This document shows, piece by piece, positions 22,151-36,689 of a stretch of DNA of 64,000 bases (position 1 is its first letter; every line of letters starts with the position of its first letter). The position numbers and the translations under genes were made by a program. Under the pieces are notes generated by a model that saw only the letters and a program-made list of their open reading frames with translations, was not told the origin of the DNA and did not search any database. The stretch lies in assembly GCF_963678635.1 (NCBI RefSeq), contig NC_087069.1, positions 8,006,633 to 8,070,632 of the forward strand, written 5' to 3'. This stretch comes from Symsagittifera roscoffensis. Lineage: Eukaryota; Xenacoelomorpha; Acoela; Convolutidae.

Positions 22151-23279
22151 CAATCGAAATCTCCTACTTCTCATTGTGACATTTAATTTAAAGCAATTTT
22201 CGTTCAATTATTTTACCTTGTAGCTTGCTTGATTTCTCTGAAATCGAGCTCCGATGCTTGGCTAAATTGAATCTCCCATAATTGACTGGCTGTTTTTGTC
22301 CACAGCTAACAATTGATTGGGTACAAACTTAATATCTTTTTATCAATTTTGCAGACTGCATAACTGTGTTTGAAATGACGCTTAGCAAAATTCCTCAATT
22401 CAAAGTTTTTTCTCTGTTCACAACTAACTTATTGCTTTCTTATCTAAAGAATGTGCTTTTTGCTTGCTTGATTTGTTAAATCAATCTCCGATGCTCGGCT
22501 GACTTGAAACACACAAAATTGACTGGTTGTTTTTGTCCACAAGTAATAATTGAATGAGTGTAACTTTAACTCCTAACTTCATTCTTAGTTTGGTAGGTTG
22601 CATAGTTTTGCCATAATCCTGCTACGGTGCTTAGAGGAATCCATCAATCGAAATCTCCTATTTCTCATTGTGACATCTAATTTAAAGCAATTTTTGTTCA
22701 AATATTTTGCCTTGTAGCTTGCATGATTTCTCTGAAATCGAGCTCCGATGCTTGGCTAAAATGAATCTCTCCGAATTTACTGGCTGTTTTGTGCAGAGCT
22801 AGTAATTGAATTGGTGCAGACCTAACTCCTTACTTCATTCTTAGTTTTGTAACTTGCATATTTTTGTTTTAATCCAGCTGCGGTGCTTAGAAGAGTCCAG
22901 CAATCCAAATCTCCTAATTTTTCTTTGTGATACCTCATTTAAAGCTATTTTTCTTCTAATAATTTGCCTTGCAGCTTGCATGATTCCACTGAAATCGAGC
23001 TCCGATGCTCGGCTAAAATGAGTCTCCCATAATTGATTGGCTGTTTTTGTCCACAGCTAACAATTGTTTGGGTACAAACTTAATATCTTTTCTTAATTTT
23101 GCAGACTGCATAACTGTGTTTGTAATGACTCATAGCAAAATTCTTCAATTCAAAGTTTTTTCTCTGTTCACAACTAACTTACTGCTTTCTTGTCTAAAGA
23201 ATGTGCTTTTTGCTTGCTTGATTTGTGAAATCAAGCTCCGATGCTCGGCTGACTTGAAACACACAAAATTGACTGGTTG

Positions 23280-25480
23280 TTTTTGTCCACAAGTAATAAT
23301 TGAATGAGTGTAACTTTAACTCCTAACTTCATTCTTAGTTTGGTAGGTTGCATAGTTTTGCTATAATCCTGCTACGGTGCTTAGAGGAATCCATCAATCG
23401 AAATCTCCTACTTCTCATTGTAACATCTAATTTAAAGCAGTTTTTGTTCAAGTATTTTGCCTTGTAGCTTGCATGATTTCTCTGAAATCGAGCTCCGATG
23501 CTTGGCTAAATTGAATCTCCCGTAATTGACTGGCTGTTTTTGTCCACAGCTAACAATTGATTGGGTACAAACTTAATATCTTCTTTAAATTTTGCAGACT
23601 GCATAACTGTGGTTGAAATGATGCTTAGCAAAATTCCTCAATTCAAAGTTTTTTTCTGTGTTCACAACCAACTTATTGCTTTTTTATCTAAAGAATGTGC
23701 TTTTTGCTTGCTTGATTTGTGAACTCAAGCTCCGATGCTCGGCTGAAACAAAACACACAAAATTGACTGGTTGTTTTTGTCCACAAGTAATAATTGAATG
23801 AGTATAAATTTAACTCCTAACTTCATTCTCAGTTTTTGTAGCTTGCATATTTTTGTTTTAATCCAGCTGCGGTGCTTAGAAGAATCCAGTAATCCAAATC
23901 TTCTAGTTTTTCTTTGTGATACCTAATTTAAAGCTATTTTTCTTCTAATAATTTGCCTTGCAGCTTGCATGATTTCTCTGAAATCGAGCTCCGATGCTTG
24001 GCTAAATTGAATCTCCCATAATTGACTGGCTGCTTTTGTCTACAGCTAACAATTGATTGGGTACAAACTTAATATCTTCTCTTAGTTTTGCAGACTGCAT
24101 AACTTTGGTTGAAATGACGCTTAGCAAAATTCCTCTATTCAAAGTTTTTTCTCTGTTCACAACCAACTTATTGCTTTTTTTAATCTAAACAATGTGATTT
24201 TTGCTTGCTTGATTTGTGAACTCAAGCTCCGATGCTCGGCTTAAATGAAACACACAAAATTGACTGGTTGTTTTTGTCCACAAGTAAGAATTGAATGAGT
24301 GTAACTTTAACTCCTAACTTCATTCTTAGTTTGGTAGGTTGCATAGTTTTGCTATAATCCTGCTACGGTGCTTAGAGGAATCCATCAATCGAAATCTCCT
24401 ACTTCTCATTGTAACATCTAATTTAAAGCAGTTTTTGTTCAAGTATTTTGCCTTGTAGCTTGCATGATTTCTCTGAAATCGAGCTCCGATGCTTGGCTAA
24501 ATTGAATCTCCCGTAATTGACTGGCTGTTTTTGTCCACAGCTAACAATTGATTGGGTACAAACTTAATATCTTCTTTAAATTTTGCAGACTGCATAACTG
24601 TGGTTGAAATGATGCTTAGCAAAATTCCTCAATTCAAAGTTTTTTTCTGTGTTCACAACCAACTTATTGCTTTTTTATCTAAAGAATGTGCTTTTTGCTT
24701 GCTTGATTTGTGAACTCAAGCTCCGATGCTCGGCTGAAACAAAACACACAAAATTGACTGGTTGTTTTTGTCCACAAGTAATAATTGAATGAGTATAAAT
24801 TTAACTCCTAACTTCATTCTCAGTTTTTGTAGCTTGCATATTTTTGTTTTAATCCAGCTGCGGTGCTTAGAAGAATCCAGTAATCCAAATCTTCTAGTTT
24901 TTCTTTGTGATACCTAATTTAAAGCTATTTTTCTTCTAATAATTTGCCTTGCAGCTTGCATGATTTCTCTGAAATCGAGCTCCGATGCTTGGCTAAATTG
25001 AATCTCCCATAATTGACTGGCTGCTTTTGTCTACAGCTAACAATTGATTGGGTACAAACTTAATATCTTCTCTTAGTTTTGCAGACTGCATAACTTTGGT
25101 TGAAATGACGCTTAGCAAAATTCCTCTATTCAAAGTTTTTTCTCTGTTCACAACCAACTTATTGCTTTTTTTAATCTAAACAATGTGATTTTTGCTTGCT
25201 TGATTTGTGAACTCAAGCTCCGATGCTCGGCTTAAATGAAACACACAAAATTGACTGGTTGTTTTTGTCCACAAGTAAGAATTGAATGAGTGTAACTTTA
25301 ACTCCTAACTTCATTCTTAGTTTGGTAGGTTGCATAGTTTTGCTATAATCCTGCTACGGTGCTTAGAGGAATCCATCAATCGAAATCTCCTACTTCTCAT
25401 TGTAACATCTAATTTAAAGCAGTTTTTGTTCAAGTATTTTGCCTTGTAGCTTGCATGATTTCTCTGAAATCGAGCTCCGA
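23280..25480. repeat. 991-bp higher-order block, two near-identical copies
   Basis: TGGTAGGTTGCATAGTTTTG occurs at 23341, 24332 and 25323, and the copies between them are almost identical. The period of 991 bp is eight sub-monomers. Confidence 0.85.
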
Positions 25481-27699
25481 TGCTTGGCTAAATTGAATCT
25501 CCCATAATTGACTGGCTGCTTTTGTCTACAGCTAACAATTGATTGGATACAAACTTAATATCTTTTCATATTTTTGCAGACTGCATAACTTTGTTTGAAA
25601 AGATGCTCAGCAAAATTCCTCAATCCAAAAGGTTTTTTCTGTTGACAACTAACTTAATGCTTTTTTATCTAAACAATGTGATTTTTGCTTGCTTGATTTG
25701 TGAACTCAAGCTCCGATGCTCGGCTTAAATGAAACACACAAAATTGACTGGTTGTTTTTGTCCACAAGTAAGAATTGAATGAGTATAAATTTAACTCCTA
25801 ACTTCATTCTTAGTTTTGTAGGTTGCATAGTTTTGCCATAATCCTGCTACGGTGCTTAGAGGAATCCATCAACCGAAATCTCCTACTTCTCATTGTGACA
25901 TCTAATTTAAAGCATTTTTTTGTTCAAATAATTTGCCTTGTAGCTTGCATGATTTCTCTGAAATCGAGCTCCGATGATGGCTTAATTAAATCTCCCATAA
26001 TTGACTGGCTGTTTTTGTCCACAGCTAACAATTGATTGGGTACAAACTTAATATCTTCAAACTTAATATCTTTTCTTAATTTTGCAGACTGCATAACTTT
26101 GTTTGAAAAGATGCTTAGCAAAAATCCTCAATCAAACAATTTTTCTCCGTTGACAACTATCTTATTTCTTTTTTTTTATTCACAGACTGTGCTCTTTGCA
26201 TGCTTGATTTCTGTGAAATCAAGCTTCGATGTTCGGCTAAATTGAAACTCTCATAATTGACCGGCTGTTTTTGTCCACAACTTTTCATTGAATGGGTGTA
26301 AACTTAACTGGTAATTTCTTTCTTAGTTTTGTAGGTTGCATAGTTTTGTTTTAATCCAGCTACGAAGCTTAAAAAGTCAAGTAATCCTATTTCTCTTTGT
26401 GACATCTAATTTAAAGCATTTTCTGTTCAAATAATTTGCCTTGTAGCTTGCATGATTTCTCTGAAATCGAGCTCCGATGCTTGGCTTAAATGAATCTCCC
26501 ATAATTGACCGGCTGTTTTTTGTCCACAGCTAACAATTGATTGGGTACAAACTTTATATCTTTTCATAGTTTTGCAGACTGCATAACTGTGTTTGAAAAG
26601 ATGCTCAGCAAAATTCCTCAATCCAAAAGGTTTTTTCTGTTGACAACTAACTTATTGCTTTTTATACAAAGAATTTGCTCTTTGCTTGCTTGATTTCAGT
26701 GAAATCAAGCTCCGATGCTCGGCTCAATTGAAACTCTCATAATTAACTGGCTTTTTTGGCCATAGCTAACATTTGAATGGGTGCAAAATCAACTCTTAAC
26801 TTCTTTTCTTAGTTTTGTTGGTTGCTTATTTAGTCTCCTATTTCTCTTTGACATTTAATTTAACGCAATTTTTGTTCAAATAATGTGTCTTGTAGTTTGC
26901 ATGATTTCCCTGAAATCGAGCTTCGATGCTTGCTAAATTAAAACTCCCATAATTGACCGGCTGTTTTTGTCCACAGCTAATAATTGACCTACGAAACTTC
27001 TTTCACTTTTTATAGGTTGCATATTTTTGTTTTAATCCAGCTACGAAGCTTAGAGGAATCAATCAATACATTAATACTATCTCTTCGTTAATCTAATTTA
27101 AGCGTTTCTGTTCATTCAATTTGCCTTGTAGTTTGCTTGATTTCTCTGAAATCGAGCTGCGATGCTTGGCTAAATTGAAACTCCCATAATTTACTGGCTG
27201 TTTTTGTCCACTGCTAATAATTGATTGGGTTTTAACTTAATATCTTTTCTTTACTTTGCAGACTGCATAACTTTGTTTCAAACGACGCTTAAAAAAATTC
27301 CTCAATCCAAAAGCTTCTCTCTGCTGACATCTAGTATATTCTTTTTACCTAAAAAATTTGCTCTTTGCTTGCTTGATTTCGTGAAATCAAACTTCGATGC
27401 TCGGCTAAATGCAACTCGGCTAAAAGCAATATAATTGACTGGCTGCTGTTGTATACAGCTAACAATTGATTGGGTACAAACTTAATATCTTCAAACTTAA
27501 TATCTTTTCTTAATTTTACAGACTGCATAACTTTGTTTGAAAAGATGCTTAGCAAAATTCCTTAATCCAAAAGTTTTTCTCTGTTGACAACTAACTTATT
27601 GCTTTTTTATCCAAAGAATTTGCTCTTTGCTTGATTGATTTCTGTGAAGTCAAGCCCCGATGTTCGGCTAAAGTGAAACTCCCATAATTGACTGGCTTT

Positions 27700-30230
27700 T
27701 TTGTCCATAGCTAACATTTGAATGGGTGCAAAATCAACTCTTAACTTCATTTCTTAGTTTTGTTGGTTGCTTATTTAGTCTCCTATTTCTCTTTGACATC
27801 TAATTTAACGCAATTTTTGTTCAAATAATGTGTCTTGTAGTTTGCATGATTTCTCTGAAATCGAGCTTCGATGCTTGCTAAATTAAAACTCCTATCATTG
27901 ACTGGCTGTTTTTGTCCACAGCTAATAATTGACCTACGAAACTTCTTTCACTTTTTGTAGGTTGCATATTTTTGTTTAAATCCAGCTTCGAAGCTTAGAT
28001 GAATCAATCAATACAATAATACTATCTCTTCGTTAATCTAATTTAAAGCATTTCTGTTCATTCAATTTGCCTTGTAGCTTGCTTGATTTCTCTGAAATCG
28101 AGCTCCGATGCTTGGCTAAAATGAATCTCCCATAATTGACTGGCTGTTTTTGTCCACAGCTAACAATTGATTGGGTACAAACTTAATATCTTCAAACGTA
28201 ATATCTTTTCTTAATTTTGCAGACTGCATAACTTTGTTTGAAAAGATGCTTAGCAAAATTCCTTAATCCAAAAGTTTTTCTCTGTTGACAACTAACTTAT
28301 TGCTTTTTTATCCAAAGAATTTGCTCTTTGCTTGATTGATTTCTGTGAAATCAAGCTCCGATGCTCGGCTCAATTGAAACTCATAATTGACTGGCTTTTT
28401 TGTCCATAGCTAACATTTGAATGGGTGCAAAATCAACTCTTAACTTCATTTCTTAGTTTTGTTGGTTGCTTATTTAGTCTCCTATTTCTCTTTGACATCT
28501 AATTTAACGCAATTTTTGTTCAAATAATGTGTCTTGTAGTTTGCATGATTTCTCTGAAATCGAGCTTCGATGCTTGCTAAATTAAAACTCCTATCATTGA
28601 CTGGCTGTTTTTGTCCACAGCTAATAATTGACCTACGAAACTTCTTTCACTTTTTGTAGGTTGCATATTTTTGTTTAAATCCAGCTTCGAAGCTTAGATG
28701 AATCAATCAATACAATAATACTATCTCTTCGTTAATCTAATTTAAAGCATTTCTGTTCATTCAATTTGCCTTGTAGCTTGCTTGATTTCTCTGAAATCGA
28801 GCTCCGATGCTTGGCTAAAATGAATCTCCCATAATTGACTGGCTGTTTTTGTCCACAGCTAACAATTGATTGGGTACAAACTTAATATCTTCAAACGTAA
28901 TATCTTTTCTTAATTTTGCAGACTGCATAACTTTGTTTGAAAAGATGCTTAGCAAAATTCCTTAATCCAAAAGTTTTTCTCTGTTGACAACTAACTTATT
29001 GCTTTTTTATCCAAAGAATTTGCTCTTTGCTTGATTGATTTCTGTGAAGTCAAGCCCCGATGTTCGGCTAAAGTGAAACTCCCATAATGGACTGGCTGTT
29101 TTTATCTACAACTTTAAATTGAATGGGTGTAAACTTAACTGGTAACTTCTTTCTTAGTTTTGTAGAATGCATACTTTTGTTTTAATCCAGCTACGAAGCT
29201 TAAAAGAATCAAATAATCCAGTAATCCTATTTCTCTTTGTGACATCTAATTTAAAGCATTTTTTGTTCAAATAATTTGCCTTGTAGCTTGCATGATTTCT
29301 CTGAAATCGAGCTCCGATGCTTGGCTAAAATGAATCTCCCATAATTGACCGGCTGTTTTTTGTCCACAGCTAACAATTGATTGGGTACAAACTTAAAATC
29401 TTTTCATAGTTTTGCAGACTGCATAACTTTGTTTGAAAAGATGTTCAGCAAAATTCCTCAATCCAAAAGGTTTTTTCTGTTGACAACTAACTTATTGCTT
29501 TTTATACAAAGAATTTGCTCTTTGCTTGCTTGATTTCTGTGAAATCAAGCTCCGATGCTCGGCTCAATTGAAACTCATAATTAACTGGCTTTTTTGTCCA
29601 TAGCTAACATTTGAATGGGTGCAAAATTAACTCTTAACTTCATTTCTTAGTTTTGTTGGTTGCTTATTTAGTCTCCTATTTCTCTTTGACATCTAATTTA
29701 ACGCAATTTTTGTTCAAATAATGTGTCTTGTAGTTTGCATGATTTCTCTGAAATCGAGCTTCGATGCTTGCTAAATTAAAACTCCTATCATTGACTGGCT
29801 GTTTTTGTCCACAGCTAATAATTGACCTACGAAACTTCTTTCACTTTTTGTAGGTTGCATATTTTTGTTTAAATCCAGGTTCGAAGCTTAGATGAATCAA
29901 TCAATACAATAATACTATCTCTTCGTTAATCTAATTTAAAGCATTTCTGTTCATTCAATTTGCCTTGTAGCTTGCTTGATTTCTCTGAAATCGAGCTCCG
30001 ATGCTTGGCTAAAATGAATCTCCCATAATTGACTGGCTGTTTTTGTCCACAGCTAACAATTGATTGGGTACAAACTTAATATCTTCAAACGTAATATCTT
30101 TTCTTAATTTTGCAGACTGCATAACTTTGTTTGAAAAGATGCTTAGCAAAATTCCTTAATCCAAAAGTTTTTCTCTGTTGACAACTAACTTATTGCTTTT
30201 TTATCCAAAGAATTTGCTCTTTGCTTGATT
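27700..30230. repeat. Block of 699- and 1194-bp duplications in array 1
   Basis: GACCTACGAAACTTCTTTCA recurs at 27931, 28630 and 29824 inside long near-identical stretches. The spacings differ by one 494-bp unit (four sub-monomers), as unequal exchange would give. Confidence 0.75.
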
Positions 30231-33200
30231 GATTTCTGTGAAGTCAAGCCCCGATTGCTCCGCTAAATTGGATCTCTCCGAATTTACTGGCTTTTTTGTG
30301 CAGAGCTAATAATTGAATTGGTGCAGACCTAAATCCTAACTTCATTCTTAGTTTTGTAGCTTGCATATTTCTGTTTTCATCCAGCTACAGTGCATAGAAG
30401 AATCCATGACACCAAATCTCCTATTTTTTGTGATATTTAATTTAAAGCTATTTTTGTTCAAATAATTTGCCCTGTAGCTTACATGATTTCTCTGAAATCG
30501 AGCTTCGATGCTTGACTGAATTGAATCTTCCATAATTGACTGGCTGTTTTTGTCCACAGCTAACAATTGATTGGGTACAAACTTAATATCTTCTTTTAAT
30601 TTTGCAGACTGCATAACTGTGGTTGAAATGACGCTTAGCAAAATTCCTCAATTCAACGTTTTTTCTCGGTTCACAACCAACTTATTGCTTTTTTATCTAA
30701 AGAATGTGCTTTTTGCTTGCTTGATTTGTGAACTCAAGCTCCGATGCTCGGCTGAAATAAAACACACAAAATTGACTGGTTGTTTTTGTCCACAAGTAAT
30801 AATTGAATGAGTATAAATTTAATTCATAACTTCATTCTCAGTTTTGTAGCTTGCATATTTTTGTTTTAATCCAGCTGCGGTGCTTAGAAGAATCCAGTAA
30901 TCCAAATCTCCTAGTTTTTCTTTGTGATACCTAATTTAAAGCTATTTTTCTTCTAATAATTTGCCTTGCAGCTTGCATGATTTCTCTGAAATCGAGCTCC
31001 GATGCTTGGCTAAATTGAATCTCCCATAATTGACTGGCTGTTTTTGTCCACAGCTAACAATTGATTGGGTACAAACTTAATATCTTTTCATATTTTTGCA
31101 GACTGCATAACTTTGTTTGAAAAGATGCTCAGCAAAATTCCTCAATCCAAAAGGTTTTTTCTGTTGACAACTAACTTAATGCTTTTTTATCTAAAGAATG
31201 TGCTTTTTGGTTGCTTGATTTGTGAAATCAAGCTCCGATGCTCGGCTGACTTGAAACACACAAAATTGACTGGTTGTTTTTGTCCACAAGTAATAATTGA
31301 ATGAGTGTAAATTTAACTCCTAACTTCATTCTTAGTTTTGTAGGTTGCATAGTTTTGCTATAATCCTGCTACGGTGCTTGGCGGAATCCATCAATCGAAA
31401 TCTCCTACTTCTCTTTGTGACATCTAATTTGAAGCAATTTTTGCTCAAATATTTTGCCTTGTAGCTTGCATGATTTCTCTGAAATCGAGCTCCGATGCTT
31501 GGCTAAATTGAATCTCCCATAGTTGACTGGCTGTTTTTGTCCACAGCTAACAATTGATGGGGTACAAACTTAATATCTTCTCTTAACTTTGCAGACTGCA
31601 TAACTGTGGTTGAAATGACGCTTAGCGAAATTCCTCAGTTCAAAGTTTTTTCTCTGTTCACAACCAACTCATTGCTTTTTTTATCTAAACATTGTGCTTT
31701 TTGCTTGCTTGATTTGTAAACTGAAGCTCCGATGCTCGGCTTAAATGAAACGCACAAAATTGACTGGTTGTTTTTGTCCACAAGTAATAATTGAAGGAGT
31801 ATAAATTTAACTTCTAACTTCATTCTCAGTTTTGTAGGTTTTATAGTTTTGCTATAATCCTGCTACGGTGCTCAGAAGAATCCATCAATCGAATTCTCCT
31901 ACTTCTCATTGGGACATCTAATTTAAAGCAATTTTTGTTCAAAAATTTTGCCTTGTAGCTTGCATGATTTCTCTGAAATCGAGCTCCGATGCTTGGTTAA
32001 ATTGAATCTCCCATAATTGACTGGCTGTTTTTGTCCACAGCTAACAATTGGTTGGGTACAAACTTAATATCTTCTTTCAATTTTGCAGACTGCATAACTG
32101 TGTTTGAAATGACCTTTAGCAAACTTCCTCAGCTCACAATTTTTTTTCTGTTGACAACTAACTTATTGCTTTTTAATCTAAAGAATGTGGCCTTTGCTTG
32201 CTTGATTTCTGTGAAATCAAGTTCCGATGCTCGAGCTAAATTGAATTTCTTCTAATTGACTGGATGTATTTGTCCTCAGCTAATAATTGAATTGGTGCAG
32301 ACCTAAATCTTCACTTGATTCTAAGTTTGGTAGCTTGCATATTTCTGTTTTCATCCAACTACAGTGCATAGAAGAATCCATGACACCAAATCTCCTATTT
32401 TTTTGTGATATTTAATTTAAAGCTATTTTTGTTCAAATAATTTGCCCTGTACCTTACATGATTTCTCTGAAATCGAGCTTCGATGCTTGACTAAATTGAA
32501 TCTTCCATAATTGACTGGCTGCTTTTGTCCACAGCTTTTCTTAATTTTGCAGACTGCATAACTTTGTTTGAAAAGATACTTAGCAAAATTCCTTAATCCA
32601 AAAGTTTTTCTCTGTTGACAACTAACTTATTGCTTTTTTATCCAAAGAATTTGCTCTTTGCTTGATTGATTTCTGTGAAGTCAAGCCCCGATTGCTCCGC
32701 TAAATTGGATCTCTCCGAATTTACTGGCTGTTTTGTGCAGAGCTAATAATTGGATTGGTGCAGACCTAAATCCTAACTTCATTCTTAGTTTTGTAGCTTG
32801 CATATTTCTGTTTTCATCCAGCTACAGTGCATAGAAGAATCCATGACACCAAATCTCCTATTTTTTGTGATATTTAATTTAAAGCTATTTTTGTTCAAAT
32901 AATTTGCCCTGTAGCTTACATGATTTCTCTGAAATCGAGCTTCGATGCTTGACTGAATTGAATCTTCCATAATTGACTGGCTGTTTTTGTCCACAGCTAA
33001 CAATTGATTGGGTACAAACTTAATATCTTCTTTTAATTTTGCAGACTGCATAACTGTGGTTGAAATGACGCTTAGCAAAATTCCTCAATTCAACGTTTTT
33101 TCTCGGTTCACAACCAACTTATTGCTTTTTTATCTAAAGACTGTGCTTTTTGCTTGCTTGATTTGTGAACTCAAGCTCCGATGCTCGGCTGAAATAAAAC

Positions 33201-34983
33201 ACACAAAATTGACTGGTTGTTTTTGTCCACAAGTAATAATTGAATGAGTATAAATTTAATTCATAACTTCATTCTCAGTTTTGTAGCTTGCATATTTTTG
33301 TTTTAATCCAGCTGCGGTGCTTAGAAGAATCCAGTAATCCAAATCTCCTAGTTTTTCTTTGTGATACCTAATTTAAAGCTATTTTTCTTCTAATAATTTG
33401 CCTTGCAGCTTGCATGATTTCTCTGAAATCGAGCTCCGATGCTTGGCTAAATTGAATCTCCCATAATTGACTGGCTGTTTTTGTCCACAGCTAACAATTG
33501 ATTGGATACAAACTTAATATCTTTTCATATTTTTGCAGACTGCATAACTTTGTTTGAAAAGATGCTCAGCAAAATTCCTCAATCCAAAAGGTTTTTTCTG
33601 TTGACAACTAACTTAATGCTTTTTTATCTAAAGAATGTGCTTTTTGGTTGCTTGATTTGTGAAATCAAGCTCCGATGCTCGGCTGACTTGAAACACACAA
33701 AATTGACTGGTTGTTTTTGTCCACAAGTAATAATTGAATGAGTGTAAATTTAACTCCTAACTTCATTCTTAGTTTTGTAGGTTGCATAGTTTTGCTATAA
33801 TCCTGCTACGGTGCTTGGCGGAATCCATCAATCGAAATCTCCTACTTCTCATTGTGACATCTAATTTAAAGCAATTTTTGCTCAAATATTTTGCCTTGTA
33901 GCTTGCATGATTTCTCTGAAATCGAGCTCCGATGCTTGGCTAAATTGAATCTCCCATAGTTGACTGGCTGTTTTTGTCCACAGCTAACAATTGATGGGGT
34001 ACAAACTTAATATCTTCTCTTAACTTTGCAGACTGCATAACTGTGGTTGAAATGACGCTTAGCGAAATTCCTCAGTTCAAAGTTTTTTCTCTGTTCACAA
34101 CCAACTCATTGCTTTTTTTATCTAAACATTGTGCTTTTTGCTTGCTTGATTTGTGAACTCAAGCTCCGATGCTCGGCTTAAATGAAACACACAAAATTGA
34201 CTGGTTGTTTTTGTCCACAAGTAATAATTGAAGGAGTATAAATTTAACTTCTAACTTCATTCTTAGTTTTGTAGGTTTTATAGTTTTGCTATAATCCTGC
34301 TACGGTGCTCAGAAGAATCCATCAATCGAATTCTCCTACTTCTCATTGTGACATCTAATTTAAAGCAATTTTTGTTCAAAAATTTTGCCTTGTAGCTTGC
34401 ATGATTTCTCTGAAATCGAGCTCCGATGCTTGGTTAAATTGAATCTCCCATAATTGACTGGCTGTTTTTGTCCACAGCTAACAATTGGTTGGGTACAAAC
34501 TTAATATCTTCTTTCAATTTTGCAGACTGCATAACTGTGTTTGAAATGACCTTTAGCAAACTTCCTCAGCTCACAATTTTTTTTCTGTTGACAACTAACT
34601 TATTGCTTTTTAATCTAAAGAATGTGGCCTTTGCTTGCTTGATTTCTGTGAAATCAAGTTCCGATGCTCGAGCTAAATTGAATTTCTTCTAATTGACTGG
34701 ATGTATTTGTCCTCAGCTAATAATTGAATTGGTGCAGACCTAAATCTTCACTTGATTCTAAGTTTGGTAGCTTGCATATTTCTGTTTTCATCCAACTACA
34801 GTGCATAGAAGAATCCATGACACCAAATCTCCTATTTTTTTGTGATATTTAATTTAAAGCTATTTTTGTTCAAATAATTTGCCCTGTTCCTTACATGATT
34901 TCTCTGAAATCGAGCTTCGATGCTTGACTAAATTGAATCTTCCATAATTGACTGGCTGCTTTTGTCCACAGCTTTTCTTAATT
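30110..34983. repeat. 2,437-bp segmental tandem duplication in array 1
   Basis: The two copies (30110-32546 and 32547-34983) are nearly identical over their whole length. Paired positions include 30348/32785, 30571/33008, 31065/33502 and 32031/34468, all exactly 2,437 apart. A third copy starts at 34984 but diverges within ~60 bp. The unit is about twenty sub-monomers. Confidence 0.9.
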
Positions 34984-36689
34984 TTGCAGACTGCATAACT
35001 TTGTTTGAAAAGATACTTAGCAAAATTCCTCAATCCAAAAGTTTTGCTCCGTTTTTCTCCGTTGACAACTATCTTATTGCTTTTTTTAAATTCACAGAAT
35101 GTGCTCTTTGCATGCTTGATTTCTGTGAAATCAAGCTCCGATGTTCGGCTAAATTGAAACTCCCATAATGGACTGGCTGTTTTTATCTACAACTTTTAAT
35201 TGAATGGGTGTAAACTTAACTGGTAACTTCTTTCTTAGTTTTGTAGAATGCATAGTTTTGTTTTAATCCAGCTACGAAGCTTAAAAAAATCAAATAATCC
35301 AGTAATCCTATTTCTCTTTGTGACATCTAATTTAAAGCATTTTTTGTTCAAATAATTTGCCTTGTAGCTTGCATGATTTCTCTGAAATCGAGCTCCGATG
35401 CTTGGCTAAAATGAATCTCCCATAATTGACCGGCTGTTTTTTGTCCACAGCTAACAATTGTTTGGGTACAAACGTAATATCTTTTCATAGTTTTGCAGAC
35501 TGCATAACTTTGTTTCAAAAGATGCTCAGCAAAATTCCTGAATCCAAAAGGTTTTTTCTCTTGACAACTAACTTATTGCTTTTTTTTAATTCACAGAATG
35601 TGCTCTTTGCATGCTTGATTTCTGTGAAATCAAGCTCCGATGTTCGGCTAAAGTGAAACTCCCATAATGGACTGGCTGTTTTTATCTACAACTTTAAATT
35701 GAATGGGTGTAAACTTAACTGGTAACTTCTTTCTTAGTGTTGTAGAATGCATAGTTTTGTTTTAATCCAGCTACGAAGCTTAAAAAAATCAAATAATCCA
35801 GTAATCCTATTTCTCTTTGTGACATCTAATTTAAAGCATTTTCTGTTCAAATATTTTGCCTTGTATCTTGCATGATTTCTCTGAAATCGAGCTCCGATGT
35901 TTGGCTAAAATGAATCTCCCATAATTGACCGGCTGTTTTTTGTCCACAGCTAACAATTGATTGGGTACAAACGTAATATCTTTTCATAGTTTTGCAGACT
36001 GCATAACTTTGTTTCAAAAGATGCTCAGCAAAATTCCTCAATCCAAAAGGTTTTTTCTGTTGACAACTAACTTATTGCTTTTTTTTAATTCACAGAATGT
36101 GCTCTTTGCATGCTTGATTTCTGTGAAATCAAGCTCCGATGTTCGGCTAAAGTGAAACTCCCAGAATGGACTGGCTGTTTTTATCTACAACTTTTAATTG
36201 AATGGGTGTAAACTTAACTGGTAACTTCTTTCTTAGTTTTGTAGAATGCATAGTTTTGTTTTAATCCAGCTACGAAGCTTAAAAAAATCAAATAATCCAG
36301 TAATCCTATTTCCCTTTGTGACATCTAATTTAAAGCATTTTTTGTTCAAATAATTTGCCTTGTAGCTTGCATGATTTCTCTGAAGTCGAGCTCCGATGCT
36401 TGGCTAAAATGAATCTCCCATAATTGACCGGCTGTTTTTTGTCCACAGCTAACAATTGATTGGGTACAAACTTAATATCTTTTCTTGATTTTGCAGACTG
36501 CATAAATTTGTTTGAAAAGATACTTAGCAAAATTCCTCAATCCAAAAGTTTTTCTCCGTTGACAACTATCTTATTGCTTTTTTTTAATTCACAGAATGTG
36601 CTCTTTGCATGCTTGATTTCTGTGAAATCAAGCTCCGATATTCGGCTAAATTGAACTACCATAATGGACTGGCTGTTTTTATCTACAAC

